Assembly: GCA_022794215.1 (NCBI GenBank)
Contig: JAAWEH010000007.1
Span: 16,782-80,781 of the forward strand
Source of the DNA: Oscillospiraceae bacterium
Lineage (GTDB): Bacteria > Bacillota > Clostridia > Oscillospirales > Oscillospiraceae
Direction of reading: 5' to 3'
DNA length: 64,000 nt
A program made the translations under genes and the position numbers. Within the stretch, counting starts at the first letter, position 1. Each line of letters begins with the position of its first letter. Under the pieces are notes generated by a model, which had not been told where the DNA came from, did not search any database, and worked only from the letters and a program-made list of their open reading frames with translations. This document shows, piece by piece, positions 9,497 through 18,799 of the stretch.

Positions 9497-10509
9497 TGGA
9501 TCAAACCGTAAAATACCGCTGGGAGCATGGCCCAAAGGTGGTGGCCATTGGTGGCGGCACCGGCCTTTCCACCATGCTGCGGGGGCTTAAAAATCGAACG
9601 AAAAATCTGACTGCGATCGTCACGGTGGCCGATGACGGCGGCGGCTCCGGCGTGCTGCGCCGGGATCTGGGAATGCCCCCTCCGGGAGACATTCGCCACT
9701 GCATGGAGGCCCTGGCCAACGCCGAGCCGGTGATGCAGGAGCTGCTGTCCTACCGCTTCCCGCTGGGGTCGGGACAGCTTACCGGACAATCCTTTGGAAA
9801 TCTCATTTTAGCGGCGCTCAATGGAATTGCCGGCTCCTTTGAGGAGGCGGTGACTCTTATGAGCCAGGTTTTGGCCATTACGGGCCGGGTGCTGCCTGTC
9901 ACCAGCGCTGATGTAAAGCTGGAAGCCACGTTCGAAAACGGGACGGCGGTGGTGGGGGAATCTAAGATCGCCGCCTTTAAGAAGGCCCAGGACTGCGGCA
10001 TCCAAAAGGTGCGGCTGCTGCCGGAGCACCCTGCCGCCAACCCTGCGGCGTTGGAGGCTATCCGGGAGGCGAACCTGATCGTGCTGGGGCCCGGAAGCCT
10101 GTACACCAGCGTGATTCCCAATCTGCTGGTGGAGGGGATTGCGGAAGCGGTCTGCCAGAGCGACGCGCTGAAAATTTACATTGGAAATATCATGACCCAG
10201 GACGGAGAAACCGAGGGAATGACCCTTTCAGAGCATGTAAAAGCCCTTTTGGAGCACTCTGCCCCCGGGCTGATCGACCTGTGTGTGGCAAACTGTGCGC
10301 CGGTGGATCCGGAACTTGTTGTCCGGTACAAAGAAGAGGACGCAGCTCCCATTCTGGTGGATCGGGAACGGATCGAGGCCTTGGGGGTAGAGGTGGTGGA
10401 GAGACCCATGATCTCCACCGCTGCCCGATACGCCCGACACTCCTCAGAGCGGCTGAGCGAAGTTACCATGGAGCTTTACGAGGAGCGGGCCCAAACAAAG
10501 ATATTCTGA
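9496..10509 (+). CDS. yvcK: Gluconeogenesis factor YvcK/CofD-like
   Basis: A 337-residue protein with the CofD-like Rossmann signature VVAIGGGTGLSTMLRGLK and VADDGGGSGVLRRDLGMPPPGDIRHC. In B. subtilis YvcK is needed for growth on gluconeogenic carbon sources, binds UDP-GlcNAc and supports normal cell shape. The ATG at 9496 overlaps the rapZ stop; a GTG directly before it is possible, but the GAGGG site fits the ATG better (7 bases). Confidence 0.94.
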   Translation: MDQTVKYRWEHGPKVVAIGGGTGLSTMLRGLKNRTKNLTAIVTVADDGGGSGVLRRDLGMPPPGDIRHCMEALANAEPVMQELLSYRFPLGSGQLTGQSFGNLILAALNGIAGSFEEAVTLMSQVLAITGRVLPVTSADVKLEATFENGTAVVGESKIAAFKKAQDCGIQKVRLLPEHPAANPAALEAIREANLIVLGPGSLYTSVIPNLLVEGIAEAVCQSDALKIYIGNIMTQDGETEGMTLSEHVKALLEHSAPGLIDLCVANCAPVDPELVVRYKEEDAAPILVDRERIEALGVEVVERPMISTAARYARHSSERLSEVTMELYEERAQTKIF

Positions 10510-10558
10510 TTCCCCAAAACGCTTTTGCCGCACCCATCCAAAAGAGAGGAGGAAGCCC

Positions 10559-11458
10559 ATGTCCTTTTCCAGCGATGCCAAAAGAGAGCTTTGCCGGATC
10601 CCCATTAGCCGCAAATGCTGTGCCCAGGCGGAGTGCTATGGAGCGCTGCTCTACGCCAACCGCTTTGACCGTGGAGAGGCCCGGATCGTCACCGAATCGC
10701 CGGACTTTGCCGCCAGGCTTCCCCTTTTGTTCAAAAAAGCGTTTCACATTGCCTTTGACCGCCTGCCGGAAGAGGGGGCCGGGAAGCGGGTTTTTTCCAT
10801 TGCCTCGGTGGACAAGCTGGCAGCCTTGTCCGCTGCCTTTGGCTATGATCCGGGCTCTTCAGTGGCCCATCACATCAACTTTGCTGTTCTGGAGGAGCCC
10901 CACTGCCGCACTGCCTTTTTCCGGGGAGCGTTTTTGGCGGGGGGCTCGGTGACCGATCCGGCCAAGGGCTACCATCTGGAGCTGTCGACATTCCATCTGT
11001 CGGTGAACCGGGAGCTGCTGACTCTTCTGCGGGAGGCCGGTTTTGAGCCCAAAAGCCTGACCCGGGGAGCCAACCACATGGCCTATTTCAAGCAGAGCGA
11101 GGCCATTGCCGACTTTTTGACCGCCATCGGCGCACCCCTGGCCGCCATGGAGCTCATGAACGCCAAGGCGGAAAAGGATCTGCGGGGGGGCGTGAACCGC
11201 CGGGTGAACTGCGATGCGGCCAACCTGGACAAGGCGGTGGAGGCCGCCCAGAGCCAGATCGAGGCCATCCGCCGACTGCTGGGACGGACAGGACTGGAGG
11301 ATCTGCCCCCCAAACTCTCGGAGGCGGCTAAACTAAGATTGGATAACCCTGACCTGACCCTCACGGAGCTGGCAGCCCTGTGCGAACCGCCCATCACCAA
11401 GTCGTCTCTGAGCCACCGGCTGAAAAAGCTGGGGGAGATGGCGGAGGGTGGAAAGTAG
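10559..11458 (+). CDS. whiA: DNA-binding protein WhiA
   Basis: A 299-residue WhiA: N-terminal degenerate LAGLIDADG homing-endonuclease-like domain (FFRGAFLAGGSVTDPAKGYHLEL, about 121-143) and a C-terminal helix-turn-helix (LTELAALCEPPITKSSLSHRLKKL). WhiA controls sporulation-linked genes in Streptomyces and affects division in B. subtilis. A GAGGAGG site precedes the ATG. It closes the rapZ-yvcK-whiA block. Confidence 0.95.
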   Translation: MSFSSDAKRELCRIPISRKCCAQAECYGALLYANRFDRGEARIVTESPDFAARLPLLFKKAFHIAFDRLPEEGAGKRVFSIASVDKLAALSAAFGYDPGSSVAHHINFAVLEEPHCRTAFFRGAFLAGGSVTDPAKGYHLELSTFHLSVNRELLTLLREAGFEPKSLTRGANHMAYFKQSEAIADFLTAIGAPLAAMELMNAKAEKDLRGGVNRRVNCDAANLDKAVEAAQSQIEAIRRLLGRTGLEDLPPKLSEAAKLRLDNPDLTLTELAALCEPPITKSSLSHRLKKLGEMAEGGK

Positions 11459-11459
11459 G

Positions 11460-12224
11460 ATGAAAAGGCGCTGGAGGTTTGTGCGGGAACTTCTGGGCTT
11501 TATCGGGGTAATGACGGGACTTTTGCTGCTGACCCAGCCGATGACCGTTCCGGGAACTATGGTAGAAGGCCTTTTGGTGGTCGCCCTGATACTGGTGGGG
11601 TGGTGGGAATTTGCACTCCGTTTTCTGTGGCTCAACTGGGTCGAAAGCCCGGAGTTGACTTGTGATTTCTCTTCAGACCGGATAGACAGGCCCATTCCCT
11701 TCGCCTTTCGCTGTTCAGAGATGCGGTTTTATTCATCCCTTTCCCCGGAGGAGCTGCCATTGGCTATGGTGAGGGAGATCGCGGTGGCAAATGAGAAGTT
11801 GGACTCTTGGCATATAGAGGAGAAGAACCCCGTTTCCTGGAAAGCAGAGTGGAAACTACATTGGAAGGGCGATCATGTGCGCTTGAAATGTTTCCGCAGT
11901 GCAAAGACAAGGTGGGCTTGGGAACGAGTCCATGGAGCGGTATTTTTAGGGCGGTTGGTTCCCTGTGAGGATGGAGGGTGTTTTTTACAGGGACATTTTG
12001 GATGGTCGCTCCCTGCATTGCTGCTTTTTCCGGCCATTTGGTGGGCCCTGGGATGGTTCGGATTATTTGAAGGAAAGCCTGGTGCTGTTTTGGGCATGGC
12101 ACCCTTTGCCCTGTATGTTCTCCTGAAAGATTTGGGCCGAGGCTCTTACGGCGTGGACGAGCTGACCGTAGAGACCCAGAAGGCACTAATCAGATTTTTC
12201 GGAGAACCGGAGCTGCTGGAATAG
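11460..12224 (+). CDS. Hypothetical membrane protein
   Basis: I do not recognise this 254-residue protein. It has two hydrophobic segments near the N-terminus (about 10-30 and 35-55), a soluble middle of about 120 residues rich in Trp, Glu and Lys, and a second hydrophobic pair at about 180-225. The ATG at 11460 is preferred to a GTG at 11448 inside whiA. It almost abuts whiA and the next small gene, so it is probably co-transcribed. No catalytic motif is seen. Confidence 0.7.
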   Translation: MKRRWRFVRELLGFIGVMTGLLLLTQPMTVPGTMVEGLLVVALILVGWWEFALRFLWLNWVESPELTCDFSSDRIDRPIPFAFRCSEMRFYSSLSPEELPLAMVREIAVANEKLDSWHIEEKNPVSWKAEWKLHWKGDHVRLKCFRSAKTRWAWERVHGAVFLGRLVPCEDGGCFLQGHFGWSLPALLLFPAIWWALGWFGLFEGKPGAVLGMAPFALYVLLKDLGRGSYGVDELTVETQKALIRFFGEPELLE

Positions 12225-12234
12225 AGGGATGACC

Positions 12235-12471
12235 ATGAAGAAAAAGAAAATATGGCCGTGGATATTACTGCTGTTTTTTCTGCTGTTTCCCTGGAGGATC
12301 AGCTTTGCAGGAGACGGTGGCTCGGTATGCTATGGGGGCCTATTCTATGAGGTGAACCGTTACCACTATTTTGCGGGAATGGATCTGGATGGCCGTTATT
12401 GGGTCTATACCGATGTGAGAATTTTTGGCGTTGAAATCTATGAAAGCCCCAGGAGGATCGTACAGGAGTAG
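12235..12471 (+). CDS. Small exported or membrane-anchored hypothetical protein
   Basis: A 78-residue protein starting MKKKKIWPWILLLFFLLFPW: a basic N-terminus, a hydrophobic stretch and a possible signal peptidase site after ISFA, leaving about 50 residues outside. The ATG at 12235 lies 6 bases after GAGGG (12224-12228); the ATG at 12229 has no spacing. It follows the previous gene directly and may work with it. No family is recognised. Confidence 0.6.
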   Translation: MKKKKIWPWILLLFFLLFPWRISFAGDGGSVCYGGLFYEVNRYHYFAGMDLDGRYWVYTDVRIFGVEIYESPRRIVQE

Positions 12472-12528
12472 GAAAGAGTCCTGTTGATCTGCTGGATTCG
12501 TACTATTATTTTCTGAGGAGGCGATGGT

Positions 12529-15500
12529 ATGTCCTTCGTCCATCTCCACAACCACACCGAATATTCCCTCCTGGATGGCGCCTGCCGCATCCCTAAAATG
12601 GTGAAACGGGTGAAGGAGTTGGGGCAGAATGCTGTGGCCATCACCGACCACGGCACCATGTACGGGGTCATCGACTTTTACCGGGCCTGCAAAGGGGAGG
12701 GCATCAAGCCCATCATTGGGTGTGAAGTCTATGTGGCGCCCCGGACCCGCTTTGACCGGGTTCACGGTTTGGATAACCAGGCCCGGCATTTGATTTTGCT
12801 GTGCAAAAATGAGGTGGGCTACCGGAATCTTTCCCACATGGTGAGCCAGTCTTATACCGAGGGCTTTTATATCAAGCCCCGGATCGACCTGGATCTGCTC
12901 TATCAGCGGGCGGAGGGGCTCATCGCCCTGTCCGCCTGCCTTGCCGGGGAGCTGCCCCGGCGACTGCGACAGGGGGACTATGAGGGAGCCAAAGCCCACG
13001 CGGAGGAGATGGATAAGCTCTTCGGGCGGGGGAACTATTACCTGGAGCTTCAGGATCATGGGCTGGAGGCGGATCCCACCGTCATTGCTGGATTGGTGCG
13101 GATTCATGAAGAGACAGGGATCCCGTTGGTGTGCACCAATGACGCCCATTACCTCACCCGGGAGGACGCCCGGATGCAGGACATTCTTATGTGCATCCAG
13201 ACAGGGAAGACGGAGGCCGACCCCGGCCGAATGAAATTTGAGAATGCGGAAATGTATCTGAAGAGTACCCAGGAGATGGAAGCCCTCTTCGGAAAATACC
13301 CCCAGGCGATAGAGAACACCCAGCGGATCGCCGACATGTGCAATGTGGAATTTGAGTTCGGCAAGTACCACCTGCCGGAATTTCACCTGCCCGAGGGGGA
13401 AAGCGACCCGGACGCCTACTTTGAAAAGCTCTGCCGGCAGGGGTTTGAGCGCCGCTACCCCGACCACCCGGAGGGCTATCAGGATCAGCTGGAGTATGAG
13501 ATGGGGGTCATCCGGAGCATGGGCTTTGTGGATTATTTCCTCATCGTCTCCGACTTCATCGGCTACGCCAAGAGCCACGATATCCCCGTGGGGCCCGGCC
13601 GTGGTTCGGCGGCGGGCTCCATGGTGGCCTACTGCATGGCCATCACCGAGGTGGATCCTATGAAGTACGGCCTCTTTTTTGAACGCTTTTTGAACCCCGA
13701 GCGGGTCACCATGCCCGATATCGACATTGACTTCTGCCCCCGCCGCCGTGAGGAGGTCATCGATTATGTCCGGGGGAAGTACGGCGCTGACCATGTGGCT
13801 CAGATCGTCACGTTCGGTACGATGGCGGCCCGGGGCGCTATCCGGGATGTGGGCCGGGTGTTGAATATGCCCTACGACCGGGTGGATCAGATCGCCAAGC
13901 AGGTTCCTGCCGGCCCCCAAGCGCTTCACCTCACCTTGGCCGAGGCTCTGAAGTTGTCCAAGCCCCTGCGGGATATGTATGAGGAGGATGAGCAGGTCAA
14001 GCTCCTGATCGATACCGCCCAGGCCATCGAGGGGATGCCTCGCCACGCCTCCACCCACGCAGCCGGCGTGGTCATCACCCGGCTGCCGGTGACCGACTAT
14101 GTTCCTTTGGCCACCAACGACGGCCAGCCCGTGACCCAGTACACCATGGTGACACTGGAGGAACTTGGCCTTCTGAAAATGGATTTCTTGGGCCTTCGGA
14201 ACCTGACGGTGCTGGATGACACGGTAAAGATGCTTCAGAAAGAGCGGCCCGGGTTTACCCTGAACGACATTCCGGATAACGATCCCGAGGTGCTGAAAAT
14301 GCTGTCCGAGGGGAGAACCTCCGGTGTGTTTCAGATGGAGTCTGCGGGAATGACGGGCGTATGCGTCAGTCTGAAGCCCAAGGATCTGGAAGATATCTGT
14401 GCTATCATAGCCCTGTATCGTCCCGGCCCCATGGATTCCATTCCCCGGTTCGTGGCCTGCAAGCATGACCCGAAATTGGTGAAATATAAGCACCCTATGC
14501 TGGAGCCCATCCTGCGCAGCACCTATGGGTGCATTGTTTACCAAGAGCAGGTCATCGAGATATTCCGGAAGCTGGCGGGCTATTCTTTGGGCCAGGCCGA
14601 CATGGTTCGTCGGGCCATGAGCAAGAAGAAGGCCAAGGATGTAAAGCGGGAGCGGGAAGCCTTCCTCCACGGCGATCCCGACCGGAACATTGCAGGCTGT
14701 GTCCACAACGGCATCTCCGAGGCGGTGGCTCAGTCCATCTATGATGAGATCTACGACTTTGCCAATTACGCCTTCAACAAAGCCCATTCTTTGGCTTACG
14801 CCATTGTTGCCTACCAGACGGCCTGGTTCAAGTGCCACTACACCAAGGAGTATATGGCGGCCCTTTTGACCTCGGTGCTGGACTCCAGCGAGAAGGTGGC
14901 GGAGTATATTGCGGAATGCAAATCCTGCGGCATCGCTCTGCTGCCCCCTGATGTAAACCATTCCGAGGCAGACTTTACCGCTGCGGAAGAGGGGATCCGC
15001 TTTGGCCTGGCTGCCATCAAGGGTGTGGGCCGGGGCTTTGCCCTGCAAGTCCTCCGGGAACGGCAGGAGGGCGGAGCCTTTGCCTCCTTCCCTGGCTTCT
15101 GCCAGCGGATGTTTGGGGCGGACTGCAACAAGCGGGTGGTGGAAAGCCTGATCAAGTGCGGCGCCTTCGACAGCCTGGGGGTCAAACGCTCTCAGCTGTT
15201 GGCGATCAGCGAAAAGACCATGGACGTGATCGCCAAGGCCAAGCGGGATACCATCGAAGGCCAGTATGACCTCTTTGGCGGCTGTGAGGGCAGCAGCGAG
15301 AGCGCTGCCCCGGAGATCCCCCTGCCCAATATACCTGAATTTTCCCGTCAGGAACGGATGAAGATGGAGAAGGAGACCACAGGCCTCTATCTTACCGGCC
15401 ATCCAATGGATGACTACCGGGAGCTGGTGAAGCAATATCGGGCGGCGCCGATGGGCGCCATCGTAGCCGATTTTGACCAGGAGGAGGGCCCTCAGACCTA

Positions 15501-16011
15501 CCGGGACGGCCAACGGGTGATCCTGGCGGGAGTGGTGGCCTCCGCCAAGACGAAAACCACGAAAAACAACACCTTGATGGCCTATGTGACCCTGGAGGAT
15601 GACACGGGCGATATGGAACTGTTGGTGTTTTCCAGAACGCTGGCTGAGTGCGGTCCCTTCCTGAAGGAGGGAATGGCGCTGTTGGTGGAAGGCAAGCTTT
15701 CCGTCCGGGATGAAAAGGCGCCGCAGCTTATGTGTGATCGGGCCAGACCCTTGACGGATCAGGCCGGGGTGGAGATTACCCCGGTTCAGGGAGAGGGAGG
15801 ATCCGGCAAGCTTTTTGTGAAGATCCCCTCTGCGGAGGATCCCCGGGTGCGAAAGATGGGGCTGGTGCTCAATATGTTCCCGGGGAATCAGCAGGTGATC
15901 CTTTACTGCGCCGATACTCAAAAACGATTGGGGGCCGCCGCTCAGATCCACCCGGCACTGGTGGGAGAGCTGCGGGAAATGTTTGGTGCGGAAAACGTAG
16001 TGGTCAAATAA
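12529..16011 (+). CDS. dnaE: DNA polymerase III subunit alpha, DnaE type
   Basis: An 1160-residue C-family polymerase. The PHP domain opens the protein (HLHNHTEYSLLDG, residues 4-16); the catalytic PDIDIDFCPRRREEV lies near residue 396; GPGRGSAAGSMVAYC and the thumb/fingers signature YNFAFNKAHS-like NYAFNKAHSLAYA follow; an OB fold (VILAGVVASAKTKTTKNN) is near 1000. GAGGAGG at 12515-12521 sets the start. In Firmicutes with PolC, DnaE extends primers before PolC takes over; polC is also in this window. Confidence 0.97.
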   Translation: MSFVHLHNHTEYSLLDGACRIPKMVKRVKELGQNAVAITDHGTMYGVIDFYRACKGEGIKPIIGCEVYVAPRTRFDRVHGLDNQARHLILLCKNEVGYRNLSHMVSQSYTEGFYIKPRIDLDLLYQRAEGLIALSACLAGELPRRLRQGDYEGAKAHAEEMDKLFGRGNYYLELQDHGLEADPTVIAGLVRIHEETGIPLVCTNDAHYLTREDARMQDILMCIQTGKTEADPGRMKFENAEMYLKSTQEMEALFGKYPQAIENTQRIADMCNVEFEFGKYHLPEFHLPEGESDPDAYFEKLCRQGFERRYPDHPEGYQDQLEYEMGVIRSMGFVDYFLIVSDFIGYAKSHDIPVGPGRGSAAGSMVAYCMAITEVDPMKYGLFFERFLNPERVTMPDIDIDFCPRRREEVIDYVRGKYGADHVAQIVTFGTMAARGAIRDVGRVLNMPYDRVDQIAKQVPAGPQALHLTLAEALKLSKPLRDMYEEDEQVKLLIDTAQAIEGMPRHASTHAAGVVITRLPVTDYVPLATNDGQPVTQYTMVTLEELGLLKMDFLGLRNLTVLDDTVKMLQKERPGFTLNDIPDNDPEVLKMLSEGRTSGVFQMESAGMTGVCVSLKPKDLEDICAIIALYRPGPMDSIPRFVACKHDPKLVKYKHPMLEPILRSTYGCIVYQEQVIEIFRKLAGYSLGQADMVRRAMSKKKAKDVKREREAFLHGDPDRNIAGCVHNGISEAVAQSIYDEIYDFANYAFNKAHSLAYAIVAYQTAWFKCHYTKEYMAALLTSVLDSSEKVAEYIAECKSCGIALLPPDVNHSEADFTAAEEGIRFGLAAIKGVGRGFALQVLRERQEGGAFASFPGFCQRMFGADCNKRVVESLIKCGAFDSLGVKRSQLLAISEKTMDVIAKAKRDTIEGQYDLFGGCEGSSESAAPEIPLPNIPEFSRQERMKMEKETTGLYLTGHPMDDYRELVKQYRAAPMGAIVADFDQEEGPQTYRDGQRVILAGVVASAKTKTTKNNTLMAYVTLEDDTGDMELLVFSRTLAECGPFLKEGMALLVEGKLSVRDEKAPQLMCDRARPLTDQAGVEITPVQGEGGSGKLFVKIPSAEDPRVRKMGLVLNMFPGNQQVILYCADTQKRLGAAAQIHPALVGELREMFGAENVVVK

Positions 16012-16068
16012 ACCGGCAGTTTTTTGAAGCGGGTATATGGGGAAGAAAAGGAAAGGAGGGGCGCCGTT

Positions 16069-17610
16069 ATGAACCGAAAAAAGCTGTTATCGCTGCTGTT
16101 TCACCGTACTGTGCTGGTGGCCCTTCTGCTGCTCATACAGGTTGGTATGCTGGCAGCCATGGTGCTCCGATTTTCCGACTATTTTGCCCAGTTTTATCTG
16201 GCCTGTGTAGGCATTTCCCTGTTGGCAGTGCTTCATATCATCAATAAAAAGGGAGATCCGGGCTATAAGATCGCCTGGATCGTTCCCATTTTGCTGGTTC
16301 CTGTGTTCGGGGGCTTGGTGTACCTGCTGTGCGGTGGAAACGGTCTATCCAAGGGTGTGCGCCGGAAGATGGAGGGAATGGATCGGCGTATGCTGGAGGT
16401 GCTGGGGCCGGACAGACGGGCGGAGGAGCTGAGCTCCATGGGACAGGATGCGGTAAATCAGTCCCGGTATTTGGAGGAGTATGGCCGCTGTCCGCTTTGC
16501 ACCAATACCTGGACAAAATATTTTCCCTTGGGGGATGATGTTTTTCAGCCCATGCTGGAGGAACTGCGCAAGGCGGAAAAATACATTTTTCTGGAATATT
16601 TTATCATTACTCCCGGGAAATTTTGGAATGCGGTTCTGGAGATTCTGGAGGAAAAGGTCTGCCAGGGGGTGGATGTGCGGGTCATCTATGATGACGTGGG
16701 CTGCCTGTACACCTTGCCAAAAGACTATTACAAGGAACTGGAGGAAAAGGGGATCCGCTGCCGGGTGTTCAACCGGTTTGTTCCGGTATTGTCGGTGCGG
16801 CTGAACAACCGGGATCACCGGAAGATCTGCGTTGTGGATGGACACACCGCCTTTACCGGAGGGATCAACCTGGCCGATGAATATATCAATGCAGTGGAAA
16901 AATACGGCCATTGGAAGGACAGCGCAATCCTGCTGAAAGGGGAGGGGGCCTGGCCCATGACGGTGCTGTTCCTGACGATGTGGGAAAATGTCAGCGGTGA
17001 GACAGAGAATTTTGATGCCTACCGGCCGGAGAAACAGTCCCCTGAAGCGACCCAAGGAGCAGCCCGGTGGGTTCAGCCCTATGCAGACAGCCCGTTGGAT
17101 GATGAACCGGTGGGGGAGACAGTATATCTCAACCTGATTACCAAGGCAAAAAAATATGTCTATATCATGACGCCCTATCTGATCGTCAACAACAGCCTGA
17201 ATGCCGCTTTGTGCGCAGCGGCGAAGAGCGGGGTGGATGTGCGGATATTGACCCCCCATATACCGGATAAAAAGACGGTTTTTGAATTGACAAGGGCCCA
17301 TTATCCCCCGCTGCTGGAAGCGGGGGTGCGAATCTACGAATATACCCCCGGTTTTGTCCACTCCAAGTGCTTTGCGGTGGATGACCTTTTTGCTACGGTA
17401 GGATCGGTAAATCTGGACTACCGCAGTATGTTTCTTCACTTTGAGGATGGTGTGTGGCTGTGCGGAGATCCCACAGTCTTGGCGGTGAAGGAGGACTTTT
17501 TGACCACCCAGGGAAAAAGCCAGGAGATCACCTTGAAGGATGCGGAGAGTCGTTCTTTTCCGCGACAGCTTCTCCGGGCGGTGCTGCGGATGTTTGCCCC
17601 GCTGATGTAA
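16069..17610 (+). CDS. cls: Cardiolipin synthase
   Basis: A 513-residue phospholipase-D-superfamily enzyme that makes cardiolipin from two phosphatidylglycerol molecules. Two N-terminal membrane helices are followed by two HKD motifs: HRKICVVD near residue 250 with GGINLADEY, and HSKCFAVD near 429 with VGSVNLDYRS. The ATG at 16069 follows AAAGGAGGG at 16052-16060; an upstream TTG is not needed. A strong terminator follows. Confidence 0.93.
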   Translation: MNRKKLLSLLFHRTVLVALLLLIQVGMLAAMVLRFSDYFAQFYLACVGISLLAVLHIINKKGDPGYKIAWIVPILLVPVFGGLVYLLCGGNGLSKGVRRKMEGMDRRMLEVLGPDRRAEELSSMGQDAVNQSRYLEEYGRCPLCTNTWTKYFPLGDDVFQPMLEELRKAEKYIFLEYFIITPGKFWNAVLEILEEKVCQGVDVRVIYDDVGCLYTLPKDYYKELEEKGIRCRVFNRFVPVLSVRLNNRDHRKICVVDGHTAFTGGINLADEYINAVEKYGHWKDSAILLKGEGAWPMTVLFLTMWENVSGETENFDAYRPEKQSPEATQGAARWVQPYADSPLDDEPVGETVYLNLITKAKKYVYIMTPYLIVNNSLNAALCAAAKSGVDVRILTPHIPDKKTVFELTRAHYPPLLEAGVRIYEYTPGFVHSKCFAVDDLFATVGSVNLDYRSMFLHFEDGVWLCGDPTVLAVKEDFLTTQGKSQEITLKDAESRSFPRQLLRAVLRMFAPLM

Positions 17611-17615
17611 ACAGC

Positions 17616-17652
17616 AAAAAGCTCCCCAGGCCTATGGCCCGAGGAGCTTTTT
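17616..17652. terminator. Bidirectional terminator between cls and the Cys-rich gene
   Basis: AAAAAGCTCC pairs with GGAGCTTTTT around a 17-base centre. A-run and T-run lie on opposite sides, so it can stop transcription from both convergent genes. Confidence 0.85.
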
Positions 17653-17663
17653 ACTGTCAGGAA

Positions 17664-18485
17664 TTAGCAGCAGCCACAGCCGCAGCCGTCAGCACCCGGC
17701 CGGTCGGCAGGGAAGAACTCGTTGACGGGGAACTTCACGTGACGGAAGATCTCACAGGGATCCTCCTCGCAGGAGCCGCCGTCGCAGGTGCATTCCTTCT
17801 CAGGCATGCAGTAGTCATAGACAGGGATGAGCAGCTGGGTGTCCCGCTCCAGGCGGATGAGGGAGAACTGGCCAAGAGAGACGTAGAGCCGCTTGCCCTC
17901 GCTGCCGAAGTCCAGATCGCTGCCGAAGCAGGAACAGATGCAGGGGGGCACGTCGCTGAGCTCGCAGCACTCGCAGTGGCAGTCGCAGGCATCCACCAGC
18001 TTCATGCCCAGAGTCAGGGGATCCACCGCCTCCACAACAGCCATGGGCTGGTTGGCCTGGGGCAGGTTCTGCAGGTCGGGGCAGTCGGCCATATCGGAGG
18101 TGAAGGTCTTGGAGCTGCCTTCGCCGCCGAAGAGGATGACCCGCTTGTCAAAGACGGCAAGACCGGAGACCTCTACCGGCCGGGCGGCGCCCACAAAGGC
18201 GTCGGCGGTAATGCGGTAGAAGTAGCGCACATCTACGGTGTAGAAGCCCTTGTTAAAGCAGATGGGATCCACATTGGTGGACACGTACAGCAGCTCGGCG
18301 CAGCCGGCTTTCACATTGCAGGCGCGATCCAGGGCGCACTGGGAGCTCTTGGTGAGATAGACCCGCAGGTCCTCGATGCAGTCCTTATCCCGGCAAGCGT
18401 CCATAATCTTTTTGGTGTGTACACATACGGCCTCCCGGATACCAGCGGCATCCGAAACGGGGCCGGGCATGACCTTTTCAGGCAT
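17664..18485 (-). CDS. Cysteine-rich conserved protein of unknown function
   Basis: A 273-residue protein with 25 cysteines (about 9%). They fall in an N-terminal set (residues 21-80), a dense central cluster DACDCHCECC followed by CICSC, a later CTC/SC/PC group, and the tail CGCGCC. The middle holds YTVDVRYFYRITADAF and VFDKRVILFGGEGSSKTF, which looks like a beta-rich folded domain. No signal peptide. The ATG at 18485 is set by GGGAGG 8 bases upstream; the open frame beyond it is not coding. I do not recognise a characterised family. Cysteine density and a possible SigK-like promoter suggest a spore-coat or metal-binding role, which is inference. Confidence 0.8.
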   Translation of the reverse strand: MPEKVMPGPVSDAAGIREAVCVHTKKIMDACRDKDCIEDLRVYLTKSSQCALDRACNVKAGCAELLYVSTNVDPICFNKGFYTVDVRYFYRITADAFVGAARPVEVSGLAVFDKRVILFGGEGSSKTFTSDMADCPDLQNLPQANQPMAVVEAVDPLTLGMKLVDACDCHCECCELSDVPPCICSCFGSDLDFGSEGKRLYVSLGQFSLIRLERDTQLLIPVYDYCMPEKECTCDGGSCEEDPCEIFRHVKFPVNEFFPADRPGADGCGCGCC

Positions 18486-18533
18486 ATTGGTTACCTCCCG
18501 AATGAGAATGGGGAAAGGCAGTGCCTTCCAACC

Positions 18534-18561
18534 CCAGTCTATGCCAGGAGAAAAAAAGAGT
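18534..18561 (-). promoter_or_regulatory. Possible mother-cell (SigK-like) promoter of the Cys-rich gene
   Basis: On the minus strand CATAGACTG is preceded, 16 bases upstream, by AC. The SigK consensus is an AC -35 and CATAnnnTA -10 with similar spacing. The last position differs. This would place the start about 40-50 bases before the ATG. Weak motif, suggestive only. Confidence 0.25.
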
Positions 18562-18626
18562 GAGGGCCGGAGAGACTGGGGCAGCATAACTTTCTGACCT
18601 GTTTGGATTTTAAGGGAAAATTCCTC

Positions 18627-18655
18627 TTGCTTCTTCCGAAAAGAGACATTATAAT
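18627..18655 (+). promoter_or_regulatory. SigA-type promoter for the ECF-S/coaX/coaBC block
   Basis: TTGCTT, 17 bases, then a perfect TATAAT at 18650-18655. It lies about 145 bases before the ECF transporter gene; the leader between shows no riboswitch I can recognise. Confidence 0.55.
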
Positions 18656-18799
18656 AAAAACGCTGTTTCACACTGGCATCCACCTTGTACTTTGCTGAAA
18701 GTCCGATCATAGCAAGGATGGGAGTGGAAGAAAGCCGGGGGAACAGCAAAATTACGACGCGCTGTATCCGATATGGAACGGCAGCAGGAGGTTTTAAAA

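Noticed and set aside
12340..15951. 1203-codon open frame on the minus strand opposite dnaE
   Set aside because: It is the mirror of dnaE in a GC-rich genome, its translation has the His/Gly/Leu-rich look of antisense frames, and dnaE has full domain support.
17454..18563. 369-codon plus frame over the Cys-rich gene
   Set aside because: The minus-strand gene has a proper ribosome site, terminator and protein-like composition; the plus frame runs through the terminator.
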